DNA of 64,000 nt from VAZQ01 sp963816745 (lineage in GTDB: Bacteria > Pseudomonadota > Alphaproteobacteria > Rhizobiales > Xanthobacteraceae). Positions within the stretch are counted from its first letter, which is position 1. Each line of letters begins with the position of its first letter. Both the position numbers and the translations under genes were made by a program. The notes below the pieces were generated by a model, which saw nothing but the letters and a program-made list of their open reading frames with translations, searched no databases and was not told the DNA's origin. Positions 55,763-64,000 of this stretch are shown here, piece by piece. The DNA lies in contig CAWFLQ010000010.1 of the NCBI GenBank assembly GCA_963816745.1, positions 434,001 to 498,000 of the forward strand, given 5' to 3'.

Positions 55763-58700
55763 ATGCTCAATGTTGGCACCGCACTCCGCGTAGGAAGCTT
55801 CATATCGCTCGGCTTCCTGGCGTGGGCGGAATCGAGCATCGCCAACGCCCAGACGGCGACCTTCGTCGCTCCGCCGCGCAACATTTCCGATATCACCGCC
55901 ATTCTCGATCAGCAGAAGCCCGACCCGTCGCGGGCCGCCAGGAACAAGGCCACCGCCGACGCCGCGCCGCCGACGAGCGGACCGCTCGGCCAATTCCACT
56001 ATCAGCGTGCACAGGCGCGCGCCGCGCTCGGCCGTACGGAAGAAGCAATCGCGGACGTCAAGCAGGCGATCGCGCTCGGCGCCGATTCCCCGGCCGAGGT
56101 CAACCGCTACATGCAGTTCCTGGCGCAACAGTATCGCGTCACCGGCAACCTCAAGGGCGCGATCGAAACCGAGCAGGCGATAGCGAAGAAGATCGAGGGA
56201 GAGCAGCGTGGCAAGGGGATGCTCTTCGGCGTCAACCTGCGCATCATCGGGTCCTACCTGACGCTCGGCGACGTAAAGCAGGCGGAAGTCTATCTCGCCA
56301 AGAACCAGGCGCTGCTCAACGAATCGAAGTCGTGGCAGAACGTCGACCTGTTCCGCTCCTCATGGGAATCCAATGTGGAGTACGGCCGGGCGCGCGTGCT
56401 GCAGACGCGCGGAAACTACCGCGACGCCGAGCTTGCATTTCGCAAGGCGCAAACGCTGCAGCGCGACGCCATCGCCAAATCGCCGAAATGGCCGAACCGG
56501 CCGGCGGCCGATACGATGGAAGCGTCCGTCGATTTCATGCTGAACTACGAGGGCCAGACCAAAGCGAAGCAGGGCCGGCTCAACGAGGCCGAGGCGGATA
56601 TCCGCCGCGCACTGCTCAGCCGGCTCAAGGCGGTGGGAAAATATCATCCCGACACGGCGCAGATCACGAATTCGCTGGCTGGTCTCCTGTCCGAGCAAGC
56701 CCGTTTTGCGGAAGCCGAGCAGCTCGCGCGCACATCGGTCGAGATCTACCAGGCGCTCGGCGCTTCGGAAGAGTCCACGATCCACGCCTTCGCGCTCAAC
56801 CAGCTTGCGGCGACGCTCTATTCGCAACGCAAGTACGATGATGCGGCCGCGATCTACGACCGGCTCGACGCCGCTACCCGGAATTGGGAACCGAGCCGGG
56901 CGGCGCGTCTGCGGCTGGGATTTTCGCGCATCTACACCAGCTATGTCGCGAAGAAGACCGAGCAGGGCATCGAGCTCGCCCGCCAGCTCGTCGATCGGGA
57001 GACCAAGCGCCTCGGCGACAAGCACTATGACACCGCGATGGCGAACGCCATCCTGGGCGCCGGACTGACCTTTGCCAGGCGCGACGTCGACGCGTTCGCG
57101 ACCTACCGCAAGGCACTGCCGATCCTGCTCGCCGCCTCGCGCGATGACGCGGACGACTCGACCGTATCGGCGGCCGCCGACAATCGCATGCAGGTCGTCA
57201 TCGAGACCTATCTGATCCTGCTGTCCCGCAATCGGGGAAGCGTCGCCGATGTCGGCTCGGAGAGCTTCCAGCTCGGCGAGATGATCCGCGGCCGCTCCGT
57301 CGAGAAGGCGCTGTCGGCGTCGAGCGCGCGCGCGGTCGCGCGCGACCCGGCGCTCGCGGAGCTGGTGCGCAAGGAACAAGATTTGGAGAAACAGATCGTC
57401 GCCGAGCTCGGCACCTTGAACAACATGCTGGCGGCGGCGCCCGAGGAGCGCAGCGAGAAGGACGTCACCGACCTGCGCACGGCGATCGAGAAGCTGCGTA
57501 CGCAACGCATCACGGCGCGCCGCGACATCGCGCGCCGATTCCCCGGCTATGCCGACCTGGTCACGCCCAAGCCGGCCGGGGTCGAGGACATCCGCGCGAC
57601 CTTGCGGCCGGACGAGGCGTTCGTCTCGTTTCATCTCGGCCGCAATGGGAGCTTCGTGTGGGCGGTGCCCAAGCAAGGGCCGGTCGCATTCGCCTACGTG
57701 GCGGCGAACGCAGCAGACATCAATAAGCGGGTGCAGCGGCTGCGCGAAGCGCTCGAGCCGCAGGCCGACACCATCGCCGACATCCCGCGCTACGATCTCG
57801 CGCTCGCCCACGAGCTCTACGCCTTGCTGCTGCGGCCGGTCGAGGCCGCCTGGAAGCCTGCGAAACAGTTGATCGTGGTGACCAACGGGGCGCTCGGCCT
57901 GTTGCCGCTGAGCCTGTTGCCGACCGCGCCGGCCGAGCTCAAGACCGATGCGGCGGCGCCGATATTCGCGGGCTATCGCGACGTGCCGTGGCTCGCCCGC
58001 ACTCATGCGGTGACGATGGTGCCTTCGGCCGCGGCGCTGCGCACGCTGCGCGGCCTGCCGCGCGGATCGGACAAGCGCGAGCCGCTGATCGGCTTCGGCG
58101 ACCCGGTCTTCAGCCCGCAGCAGGCCGCGGACGCGAAGAACCCGGAGACGGGCCCACAGGCCGCCATACAGCTGGCCGAGGCGACGACGCGCGGGCTGCC
58201 GCTGGCGCGCCGGGCCTCGCCGCAGACCCGCAACGTGGAGAATGCCGAGCTGGCGACTGCTGCCCCGCCTGCCCGACACCGCCGCCGAGCTAACCTCGAT
58301 CGCGCTGGCGCTCGAGGCCGATCCGTCGAAGGTGCTCAGCCTCGGCATGGCGGCCAATGAAGAGATGGTGAAGAAGGCCAATCTCTCGAAGTTCCGCATC
58401 ATCGTGTTCGCCACCCACGGCCTGGTGCCGGGCGATCTCGAAGGGCTGACGCAGCCGGCGCTGGCACTGTCGGCGCCGAGCGTGTCGGGGACGCCGGGCG
58501 ACGGCTTGCTCACCATGGAGGAGATCCTGGCGCTCAAGCTCGACGCCGACTGGGTCGTGCTCTCCGCCTGCAATACCGGAGCGGCGGCGGGCGCCGGCGC
58601 GGAGGCCGCGTCCGGACTCGGGCGCGCGTTCTTCTATGCCGGCACGCGGGCGATCCTCGTCACCAACTGGTCGGTGCATTCCGCGTCAGCGCGCGAGCTG

Positions 58701-58895
58701 GTCACGGATCTGTTCCGCCGGCAATCCGCCGACCGAAAGATTACGCGTGGAGAGGCAATGCGCCAGGCGATGCTCGCGCTGCTCGACGGGCCGGGCTTTG
58801 TCGATGCGCAGGGCAAGACCGCCTTCAGCTATGCCCATCCGCTGTTCTGGGCGCCCTACTCCATCATCGGCGACGGCGGCGGAGCGCGGGAGTAG
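55763..58895 (+). CDS. Secreted TPR-CHAT protein, one frameshift
   Basis: The product is about 1,043 residues. I start it at ATG 55763, which gives a signal peptide (GSFISLGFLAWAESSIANAQ). TPR-like helices fill about 75-450 (FHYQRAQARAALGRTEEAIA, NSLAGLLSEQARFAEAEQLA, NQLAATLYSQRKYDDAAAIY). The C-terminal CHAT domain has RPDEAFVSFHLGRNGSFVWA, LPLSLLPTAP, the His at about 886 in VFATHGLVPGD and the Cys at about 936 in VVLSACNTGA, so the caspase-like dyad is intact. One extra base near 58256 breaks it; removing it gives LPRLPDTAAELTSIALAL. Two small genes follow and likely form an operon. Confidence 0.85.
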
Positions 58896-58938
58896 AGAGA
58901 TGGATCGACGTTTGCGTGCATATCGAGGAGGTGGATCG

Positions 58939-59391
58939 ATGACGAGAGCGGCCTTTGCAATTGCGGCCCTCGTGGCGCTCGGCATGGCCGGCCCGGGGGC
59001 GGCACAGCCCGTGGTCCTCATCACCGAGCCGGAGGCGAATTTGCCGGCGCTGCCGACGGAAAGCCTGACGACGCGGGCGGGCGTGACCCGCGGGCCGAAG
59101 GTCGTCCTGCTGTCGCCATCGGGCGCCGCCGACGTCAAGTCGCCGCTGCATCTGCGGCTCAAGTTCGAGACCTTCGGCGGAGCGAAGGTCGATCTCTCGT
59201 CGGTCAGGGTCACCTATCTGAAGAACCCGACCGTGGACCTGACCAAGCGCCTCACGGCGTCGACGCAGCCCGACGGCATCGACCTGGCGGCGGCGGAGAT
59301 ACCCCCGGGCGTCCACCACATTCGCGTCAACGTGAAGGATAGCGAGGGCCGCGCCGGCGCGGCGAGCTTTGCGTTGAAAGTCGCGAAGTAG
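58939..59391 (+). CDS. Secreted beta-sandwich protein downstream of CHAT
   Basis: From ATG 58939 (AGGAGGTGG upstream) the 150-residue protein has a signal peptide (AAFAIAALVALGMAGPGAAQ) and one beta domain: GPKVVLLSPSGAADVKSPLH, LRLKFETFGGAKVDLSSVRV, DLTKRLTASTQPDG, IPPGVHHIRVNVKDSEGRAG. This looks like an Ig/fibronectin-type fold. It starts 43 bases after the CHAT gene and is probably exported with it. Confidence 0.78.
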   Translation: MTRAAFAIAALVALGMAGPGAAQPVVLITEPEANLPALPTESLTTRAGVTRGPKVVLLSPSGAADVKSPLHLRLKFETFGGAKVDLSSVRVTYLKNPTVDLTKRLTASTQPDGIDLAAAEIPPGVHHIRVNVKDSEGRAGAASFALKVAK

Positions 59392-59419
59392 TCGGCGCCG
59401 GGCATCGGAAGGGGGCGGC

Positions 59420-60187
59420 ATGGAGTGCCCGTTCTGCGCGGAGGAGGTCAAGGACGCGGCGCTCGTCTGCAAGCATTGCAGCCGCGACCTCAAGATTCCC
59501 AAGCCGCTGATCGAGGAAAACCAGCACCTGATCGCGACCATCGGGGAGCTGCGGCTCGAGCTCGACCGCCTGAAGGCGCAGGTGACGCAGCGCAAATCAC
59601 CGGCGAAGTTCTGGGCGAAGCACCTCGCGGTCTACATCCTGCCGCCGATCGTGCTGCTGCTCGTCGCGCATGTCCTGCTGATCGTCGTGCTCGACGTCAA
59701 GCCGCTGATCATGCGCATCGTCTCGATGCTCATCCCGCTGCCGTTCGGCTTTGCCCTTGCGTGGCTCGCGCATCTCGGCTGGCGAACGGCCGCGGGCATC
59801 GGCGTCTTGATCGGCGTGGTCGCGGTCGCCGGCATGACCGCCATCATCGGCTACGTCGACAACATCCCGATCCTGCCGGAGAACCTGCGGGAGTGGCGCG
59901 AGACCGCGGAATATGCGGTGAGCATCGCGCTCGCGTTCCTCACCGGGAATATCCTGGCGACGATCGCGAGAAACATCCTGCCCAAGCATGTCACCGCCCC
60001 CAAGCAGCCGAGCGCGGTGGCGATGCGCCTCGCGACCGTGATCGGCCCATATGTCGGCAAGCAGGCGGTGCGCCGGCGCGCCGAGAAGATCGACGGGCTG
60101 GTCAAGACCGTAGGCCCGCTCGGCGCCGCCGTCGGTTCCGCCGCCGGCACGATCTATACCGGCGTGCGCGCGCTGATCGGCGCGTGA
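59420..60187 (+). CDS. Zinc-ribbon membrane protein
   Basis: The 255-residue protein starts with a zinc ribbon (MECPFCAEEVKDAALVCKHC, CxxC...CxxC), then a coiled coil (ENQHLIATIGELRLELDRLK), then four or so membrane spans (AVYILPPIVLLLVAHVLLIV, MLIPLPFGFALAWLAHL, GIGVLIGVVAVAGMTAIIG, VSIALAFLTGNILATIA) and a basic, Gly-rich tail. It lies 28 bases after the beta-sandwich gene and could be the membrane partner of the CHAT protein. The function is unknown. Confidence 0.78.
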   Translation: MECPFCAEEVKDAALVCKHCSRDLKIPKPLIEENQHLIATIGELRLELDRLKAQVTQRKSPAKFWAKHLAVYILPPIVLLLVAHVLLIVVLDVKPLIMRIVSMLIPLPFGFALAWLAHLGWRTAAGIGVLIGVVAVAGMTAIIGYVDNIPILPENLREWRETAEYAVSIALAFLTGNILATIARNILPKHVTAPKQPSAVAMRLATVIGPYVGKQAVRRRAEKIDGLVKTVGPLGAAVGSAAGTIYTGVRALIGA

Positions 60188-60212
60188 ACTACCCGCTCAC
60201 GTCCAACCGCGC

Positions 60213-60674
60213 TCATCGCGGCGGAGGCGGCACCGCGGACGAATGATGGTCCACGATCTTCCACTCATCGCCGTCCTTCACATAGGTGAAGCTGTAGCGG
60301 GCGGGGATCGATTTGGTCTCACCGTCCTTGATATAGGAGAAAGTATAGTAGCCGGTGTTGACCGCAGTGTTTCCGTAAACGCGGATCAACTGATCTCCGA
60401 ACTTGACGGTAGCCTTGGGCAGCGCCTGGAAGGCGCCGACGAAGTAGGCCTTCACCGCGGTAGCATCCGACCGCACTGTCGGCGACAGCGTGCCCCATAG
60501 GACTCCGTCCTTGGCATAGAATGCCGTCATGGTCTCGGGATTGTTGTCGGCAAAGACCTTGCCCCACTTCTCCCCTGCTGCCGCGACGTCCTCTTGCGGG
60601 CCGGCCGCGACGTTTTTCACCGAAAGGCCTGCGCTCACCACCAGCACGAGGCCACTGATCCAAAGTGATTGCAT
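60213..60674 (-). CDS. Secreted SnoaL/DUF4440-like protein
   Basis: The 153-residue protein has a signal peptide (ISGLVLVVSAGLSVKNVAAG) and an NTF2-like fold pattern: AAGEKWGKVFADNNPETMTA, FYAKDGVLWGTLSPTVRSD, KAYFVGAFQALPKATVKFGD, IPARYSFTYVKDGDEWKIVD, HHSSAVPPPP. This matches the SgcJ/DUF4440 group of calcium/calmodulin kinase association-type folds. Ligand or substrate is unknown. Confidence 0.84.
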   Translation of the reverse strand: MQSLWISGLVLVVSAGLSVKNVAAGPQEDVAAAGEKWGKVFADNNPETMTAFYAKDGVLWGTLSPTVRSDATAVKAYFVGAFQALPKATVKFGDQLIRVYGNTAVNTGYYTFSYIKDGETKSIPARYSFTYVKDGDEWKIVDHHSSAVPPPPR

Positions 60675-60884
60675 CAAGTCCTCCCTAGTCTTTGGTCGCT
60701 GAAGATTCAGGCGACGCGAAGCCTACCAGTTCGGCTGCTCTTGTCCTATTTCCGATTGCCGAAGCATGATGAAGGGCAGGCAGGCCGCTGCCCAGCTTTC
60801 GGGTGGGCTGCTGCCCTGGAAGCCGTGTATGCCAGGGAGGAGAGCGGCGCAGCCTGCCCGCCCGGATTTCAAAGGAGCACGATC

Positions 60885-61145
60885 ATGCTGTCGTTGCCCG
60901 TGCGAGTGCTCGCGATGACGGTCGCGCTACAGGCAGCCCCGGTCTTGACCAGCGTAACGCCGTGCAAAGCCCAGGAAGCAAAGCAATTCCCGGCAGAGCC
61001 CACCCGCACCGGCAAAGAGCGGCTCGGCGGCAAGGCGAGCGACGAGCAGCGCGTGGACAATTGCAAGGTGCCGCAGGAGCTGCGCGGTCCGAAGCCGCGT
61101 GCGGACGACTGCCCCGACGCGGCGACCGCAGCTCCGGCGCGCTGA
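60885..61145 (+). CDS. Small secreted protein, 86 aa
   Basis: From ATG 60885 (AAAGGAG upstream) the product has a signal peptide (VRVLAMTVALQAAPVLTSVT) and a short mature chain with ERLGGKASDEQRVDNCKVP and PRADDCPDAA, so two cysteines may pair. No named family is recognised. Confidence 0.65.
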   Translation: MLSLPVRVLAMTVALQAAPVLTSVTPCKAQEAKQFPAEPTRTGKERLGGKASDEQRVDNCKVPQELRGPKPRADDCPDAATAAPAR

Positions 61146-61159
61146 ACGAAGCCGACGCG

Positions 61160-61579
61160 TTATGGCCGCTTGGTCATCTCCGTGCAGGACGCGACGCGCG
61201 CGGCGCGCGACTGCAGCATGTAGCAGAGCTCCATCCGGTTCGGCGCCAGCATCGTCCCGATCGTGTAGCCGTCGTCGTCCACCATGTAGATCGCGCCGGA
61301 ACGCGACATGACTGCGATGATCTTGTCGGTGCCCCGCTGCGACGAAAACGTGCCCGAGAACCTGCGACCGTCCTGCTTGTCGATGGTCATCGTGAACGCA
61401 ATGTTCGACAGCCGCGGCTCGGGCGCTTGCGTCGAGCGATGATGCGGATTGCCGCGGCCGAGGACGATCGATTCGCTTTCGCCGGTCCAGGTGCCGCGCA
61501 GGTCGGGGATCGCAGGCTCAGCCGTTGCGGGCACGGTAGCAAACACGGCGAGCAGAGCGATGCAGGCAAGCTTGGACAT
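61160..61579 (-). CDS. Small secreted protein of the GTWTG family
   Basis: The 139-residue protein has a signal peptide (ACIALLAVFATVPATAEP), LRGTWTGESESIVLGRGNPH, FTMTIDKQDGRRFSGTFSSQ, IYMVDDDGYTIGTMLAPNRM and ELCYMLQ with a final SCTEMTKRP. The pattern matches the protein at 10433-10822, so they are paralogues. It is convergent with the 60885-61145 gene. The function is unknown. Confidence 0.75.
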   Translation of the reverse strand: MSKLACIALLAVFATVPATAEPAIPDLRGTWTGESESIVLGRGNPHHRSTQAPEPRLSNIAFTMTIDKQDGRRFSGTFSSQRGTDKIIAVMSRSGAIYMVDDDGYTIGTMLAPNRMELCYMLQSRAARVASCTEMTKRP

Positions 61580-61874
61580 GATTGGAACCCTTTCGGTGAC
61601 GGGCGGCGTCCGAATCGCCGCCCTGAGGGGCAATGATGCAATATCGCGCGGCGCCGTGGGGGAGACAACATCGCGACCCCCGGTCTCGTTGCCGCTATTG
61701 CTCGGATTTTCCATAAATGCCGCGACGCGATGCAAGAATTGTGGGGACAGGATCGCGCGTTTCCTGTGGTTTTCGCCGGCTGCTTCCCCGTCCGATGTGA
61801 ATTAGTTCACATTCACGGACTGAAATCGCAGCTACACCTAACCATGCGGCATGACGAGGTGACAGGAGGCCGCC
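61580..61874. other. Intergenic region before the 61875 gene
   Basis: The 295 bases hold no convincing gene. The CRP-like site listed next is the only signal I see. Confidence 0.45.
61796..61811. promoter_or_regulatory. CRP/FNR-type site TGTGA-N6-TCACA
   Basis: TGTGA ATTAGT TCACA matches the CRP half-site consensus exactly, and the palindrome extends to ATGTGAA/TTCACAT (61795-61812). It lies 63 bases before the start at 61875, a usual place for an activator or repressor of the CRP/FNR family. Confidence 0.7.
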
Positions 61875-62276
61875 ATGCTCAATGGGGCAACCGTAGCAGC
61901 TCTTGCGATATCGGCGGCGGGCATGGCTCTTGTCTTTCCGGCGCCCGCTCTCACACACAGTGAGTGGCCGGATGGGCCGGACAAGGAATGGTTTCAAAAC
62001 CTCCAGCGGCCGGACAACGACGCTTATCCCTCCCGAAAGCTCGACCCCAAATCGCTCTTCTGCTGCGGGGCGGCCGACGTCGTGAAAACGAAGTTCAAGG
62101 TCGAAAACGCCGGTGGGAAATATCCCGAAGATACCTGGTACGCGTGGCTGGATAATTCGTGGACCAAAATTCCCCCGGAAAAGATCATCAAGGATCACGC
62201 ACCGAACGGGGAGCCATACCTTTTCGTGCTGGCCGGAACCATCCAATGCTTCGTGCGCCCCAAGGGCGGACATTAA
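61875..62276 (+). CDS. Secreted Cys-containing protein, 133 aa
   Basis: The protein begins after GGAGG with a signal peptide (ALAISAAGMALVFPAPALTH). The mature part has DGPDKEWFQNLQRPDN, FCCGAADVVKTKFKVENAGG, DTWYAWLDNSWTKIPPEKII and a final TIQCFVRPKGGH. The FCCGAAD and QCF cysteines probably form disulfides. A CRP-type site precedes it. The family is uncharacterised. Confidence 0.78.
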   Translation: MLNGATVAALAISAAGMALVFPAPALTHSEWPDGPDKEWFQNLQRPDNDAYPSRKLDPKSLFCCGAADVVKTKFKVENAGGKYPEDTWYAWLDNSWTKIPPEKIIKDHAPNGEPYLFVLAGTIQCFVRPKGGH

Positions 62277-62457
62277 TGGCGCGCGCCTGAAGGCGGGCAG
62301 CCTATGGCCGCGGTCCTCGTTGCTCGGACCGCCGTGGGTTGAGTTCCATCGCTGGCCCAACCCGGCAAAACGCATGAACCTTTTTCAGAGCCGTCGCGAC
62401 CAACACCCGAAGCCGCCGCCAACCGATCTGGCGCACGGCAATGGGTGGGGATCTACG

Positions 62458-62694
62458 ATGTCTCTCTATAAAATCGCCGTCGGTCTGGTCGCCGTCATGG
62501 TTGGAGCCGCCGCCGTGACCGCGCTTGCCGGCACCAGCCCCGACGCGAAGACGGGGTTGGCCGCCCCGGCCGCCCCCGCCACTCAGATGAACGTGGCGCC
62601 CCCAGTGTCCGCCTGTCCCGACGCTCCCTGGCCGTATGGATGCCAGTGGCACGAGCCCGTGCGCCGTGTTCAGCGCAGCACGCGGTCTTTCTAA
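62458..62694 (+). CDS. Small secreted protein, 78 aa
   Basis: From ATG 62458 (GGGTGGGG upstream) the product has a signal sequence (VGLVAVMVGAAAVTALAG), a Pro/Ala-rich spacer and a short tail with VSACPDAPWPYGCQWHEPV, giving one possible disulfide. Unknown function. Confidence 0.65.
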   Translation: MSLYKIAVGLVAVMVGAAAVTALAGTSPDAKTGLAAPAAPATQMNVAPPVSACPDAPWPYGCQWHEPVRRVQRSTRSF

Positions 62695-62848
62695 ATCAGA
62701 TCTCGCCCGCGCAACGTAGCGTCCATAGGCCACGCCTATAATTTAACACGTTTTTTACGGCGATTTGTGGTGAGGCGAGTCGCGGATATTTCTATGGTTC
62801 GAACGGCGGCCCTGGATTCGAACCCCTCCGGTGAGAACTCAGGCCGCC

Positions 62849-62884
62849 AGGCCCCGGTGACTCAACCTCCCCGGGGCCTTCTTT
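62849..62884 (+). terminator. Hairpin terminator
   Basis: AGGCCCCGG (62849-62857) pairs with CCGGGGCCT (62871-62879) around a 13-base loop, followed by TCTTT. It could end transcription from the 62458 gene. Confidence 0.7.
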
Positions 62885-63001
62885 ATGCGCAAAGCTCGCC
62901 TTCGCGGAGGTAGCGGGCCAGCATATTCCACAGCTTGGCATATATGGCACGATGGGCCTCCGCTTTCGCGGGGACGGCGGAAGGGCATGCGGAGTTCAGA
63001 A

Positions 63002-63799
63002 ATGTTCCCGCCCGAACGCATCGTCTGCCTCACCGAAGAGACCGTGGAGACGCTCTATCTCCTCGGCGAGGAACGCCGCATCGTCGGCGTGTCGGGCTAT
63101 GCGGTGCGGCCGGCGCGGGTGCGCAAGGAGAAGCCGCGGGTCTCGTCGTTCATCTCGGCCGACTTCGAGAAGATCCTCGCGCTCGAGCCCGACCTTGTGC
63201 TCACCTTTTCCGACTTGCAGGCGGATATCGTCGCCGAGCTGATCCGCCGCAACGTCGCGGTGCATGCCTTCAATCATCGCGACGTGGCCGGCATCTTCGA
63301 CATGATCCGCACGCTCGGCGCGCTCACCGGCGTGACGCTGAAGGCCGACGCACTGGCGGAATCGTTGGAACGACGGCTGGAGCAGGTACGCAACCGAACC
63401 GCGCTGCTCGACCGCCGGCCGCGCGTCTATTTCGAGGAATGGGACGAGCCGATGATCTCCGGCATCCGCTGGGTGGCGGAGTTGATCGAGATCGCCGGCG
63501 GCATCGACGTGTTTCCCATGCTGTCCAGGCGCAAGAACGCCAAGGACCGCATCGTGTCGGCGGAGCAGGTGATCGCCGCCGCGCCCGACATCATCGTCGG
63601 CTCCTGGTGCGGCAAGAAATTCGTCCCGGCCAAGGTCGCGGCGCGGCCGGGCTTCGCGGAGGTTCCGGCGGTGCGCGGCGGCTTCCTGCGCGAGATCAAG
63701 TCGCCGCTGATCCTGCAGGCCGGGCCGGCCGCGCTCACCGACGGGCTCGATGCGCTCGCCGGCATGATCGCGGAGTGGGCGCAGGCGCGCTTGGCCTGA
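63002..63799 (+). CDS. Helical-backbone metal receptor (BtuF/FepB-like) protein
   Basis: The 265-residue protein has the fold of periplasmic B12 or siderophore receptors: RIVCLTEETVETLYLLGEER, RIVGVSGYAV, SADFEKILALEPDLVLTFSD, a central helix with RTLGALTGVTLKADALAESL, RVYFEEWDEPMISGIRWVAE and AAAPDIIVGSWCGKKFVPAK. I choose ATG 63002, which has GGAG just upstream; ATG 62987 is a second option. No signal peptide is visible from either, which is odd for a periplasmic receptor; several cytosolic cobalamin-linked members of this family also lack one. No transporter genes are visible. Confidence 0.85.
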   Translation: MFPPERIVCLTEETVETLYLLGEERRIVGVSGYAVRPARVRKEKPRVSSFISADFEKILALEPDLVLTFSDLQADIVAELIRRNVAVHAFNHRDVAGIFDMIRTLGALTGVTLKADALAESLERRLEQVRNRTALLDRRPRVYFEEWDEPMISGIRWVAELIEIAGGIDVFPMLSRRKNAKDRIVSAEQVIAAAPDIIVGSWCGKKFVPAKVAARPGFAEVPAVRGGFLREIKSPLILQAGPAALTDGLDALAGMIAEWAQARLA

Positions 63800-63814
63800 C
63801 GTCACAAGCGTCGA

Positions 63815-64000
63815 TCAGAACAGGAAATCGTCCGCCCCTAGCGAGCCCGGCAGCACGCCCAGAACGGTGATGTCTCCGTGTAACGCCGCGACGCTTACGA
63901 TCGCGTTCCCGCCGCAATAGCTGATCGACAGATCGGCCATGGAGAGGCCCATGCCCTGGAACGAAATGTAGTCATGGGCAAGAAACCAGGGGCCATCCTG
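63815..64000 (-). CDS. RTX/hemolysin-type calcium-binding protein, C-terminal end (cut by window edge)
   Basis: The minus strand reads from the right edge to TGA at 63815-63817: a 61-residue piece with AHDYISFQGMGLSMADLSIS, GNAIVSVAALHGDITVLGVL and the end GSLGADDFLF. The LSADDFLF-type end is typical of RTX-like secreted proteins of this order, which carry type I secretion signals at the C terminus. The rest lies outside the window. Confidence 0.65.
   Translation of the reverse strand, partial: QDGPWFLAHDYISFQGMGLSMADLSISYCGGNAIVSVAALHGDITVLGVLPGSLGADDFLF

Noticed and set aside
62795..62850. tRNA-like stretch with GATTCGAACC on the plus strand
   Set aside because: The T stem would have only two pairs, and no acceptor or anticodon arm can be drawn.
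62700..63001. Cobalamin riboswitch upstream of the BtuF-like gene
   Set aside because: No B12-box-like sequence is present; the only structure is a simple terminator hairpin.

Overview
The window looks like a chromosomal piece of a GC-rich alphaproteobacterium of the order Hyphomicrobiales (Rhizobiales), near the Bradyrhizobium/Rhodopseudomonas/Xanthobacteraceae side. The reasons are the syntenic block rpmH-rnpA-yidC-engB-(citrate synthase)-argB, the chvI-chvG-hprK-PTS IIA-HPr-ahcY block with its short HPr kinase, the nearby pckA, and the many small secreted proteins of rhizobial type. The assignment comes from gene content and order only; no ribosomal RNA gene is present.

Layout. 0-10.8 kb is accessory: a TetR tail, small secreted proteins, a secreted caspase-like (C14) protein next to a four-helix membrane protein, a DUF4349 protein, a sigma/anti-sigma pair whose sigma factor seems to carry two region-2 domains, a GntR regulator and a tRNA-Arg(ACG). 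11.1-20.4 kb is conserved housekeeping: histidine kinase, FAD oxidoreductase and TVP38 on the minus strand, then rpmH to argB on the plus strand. 20.5-26 kb holds a tandem duplication of a Tyr/His-rich LTXXQ-type protein, a decayed pckA fragment and the full pckA. 26-31 kb has two tandem alpha/beta hydrolases, a saccharopine dehydrogenase-like/DUF4166 protein and a HugZ-like protein. 31-41.5 kb is chvI-chvG-hprK-ptsIIA-ptsH, a LysR regulator, ahcY, a membrane-anchored adenosine deaminase-like enzyme and a GT39-type glycosyltransferase. 41.6-53.5 kb has a class II amidotransferase, lepA, a three-gene deaminase cluster, envelope enzymes (L,D-transpeptidase, MepA) and an AceE-like thiamine enzyme. 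53.5-64 kb has a GMC oxidoreductase, a secreted TPR-CHAT protein with two partner genes, more small secreted proteins, a metal-receptor fold protein and the end of an RTX-like protein.

How the genes work together. ChvG/ChvI with HprK, EIIA-Man and HPr form the usual rhizobial acid/envelope-stress and phosphotransfer regulatory unit; neither EIIB nor EIIC is nearby, so the phosphotransfer chain is probably regulatory. rnpA-yidC-engB-citrate synthase genes overlap by ATGA and are probably translationally coupled. Several genes act on the envelope (YidC, TVP38, L,D-transpeptidase, MepA, GT39).

Two things dominate reading. First, fifteen conserved genes, including yidC and lepA, are broken by single-base indels (mostly one extra base) that restore perfectly to family sequence. 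This looks like uncorrected sequencing error, not decay, and it creates a false 994-residue fusion protein at 11-14 kb. Second, intergenic space is rich in palindromic repeats: a 91-bp element, a composite double-hairpin element ending in CTAG, and GTAG-type palindromes that supply the stop codons of two genes.
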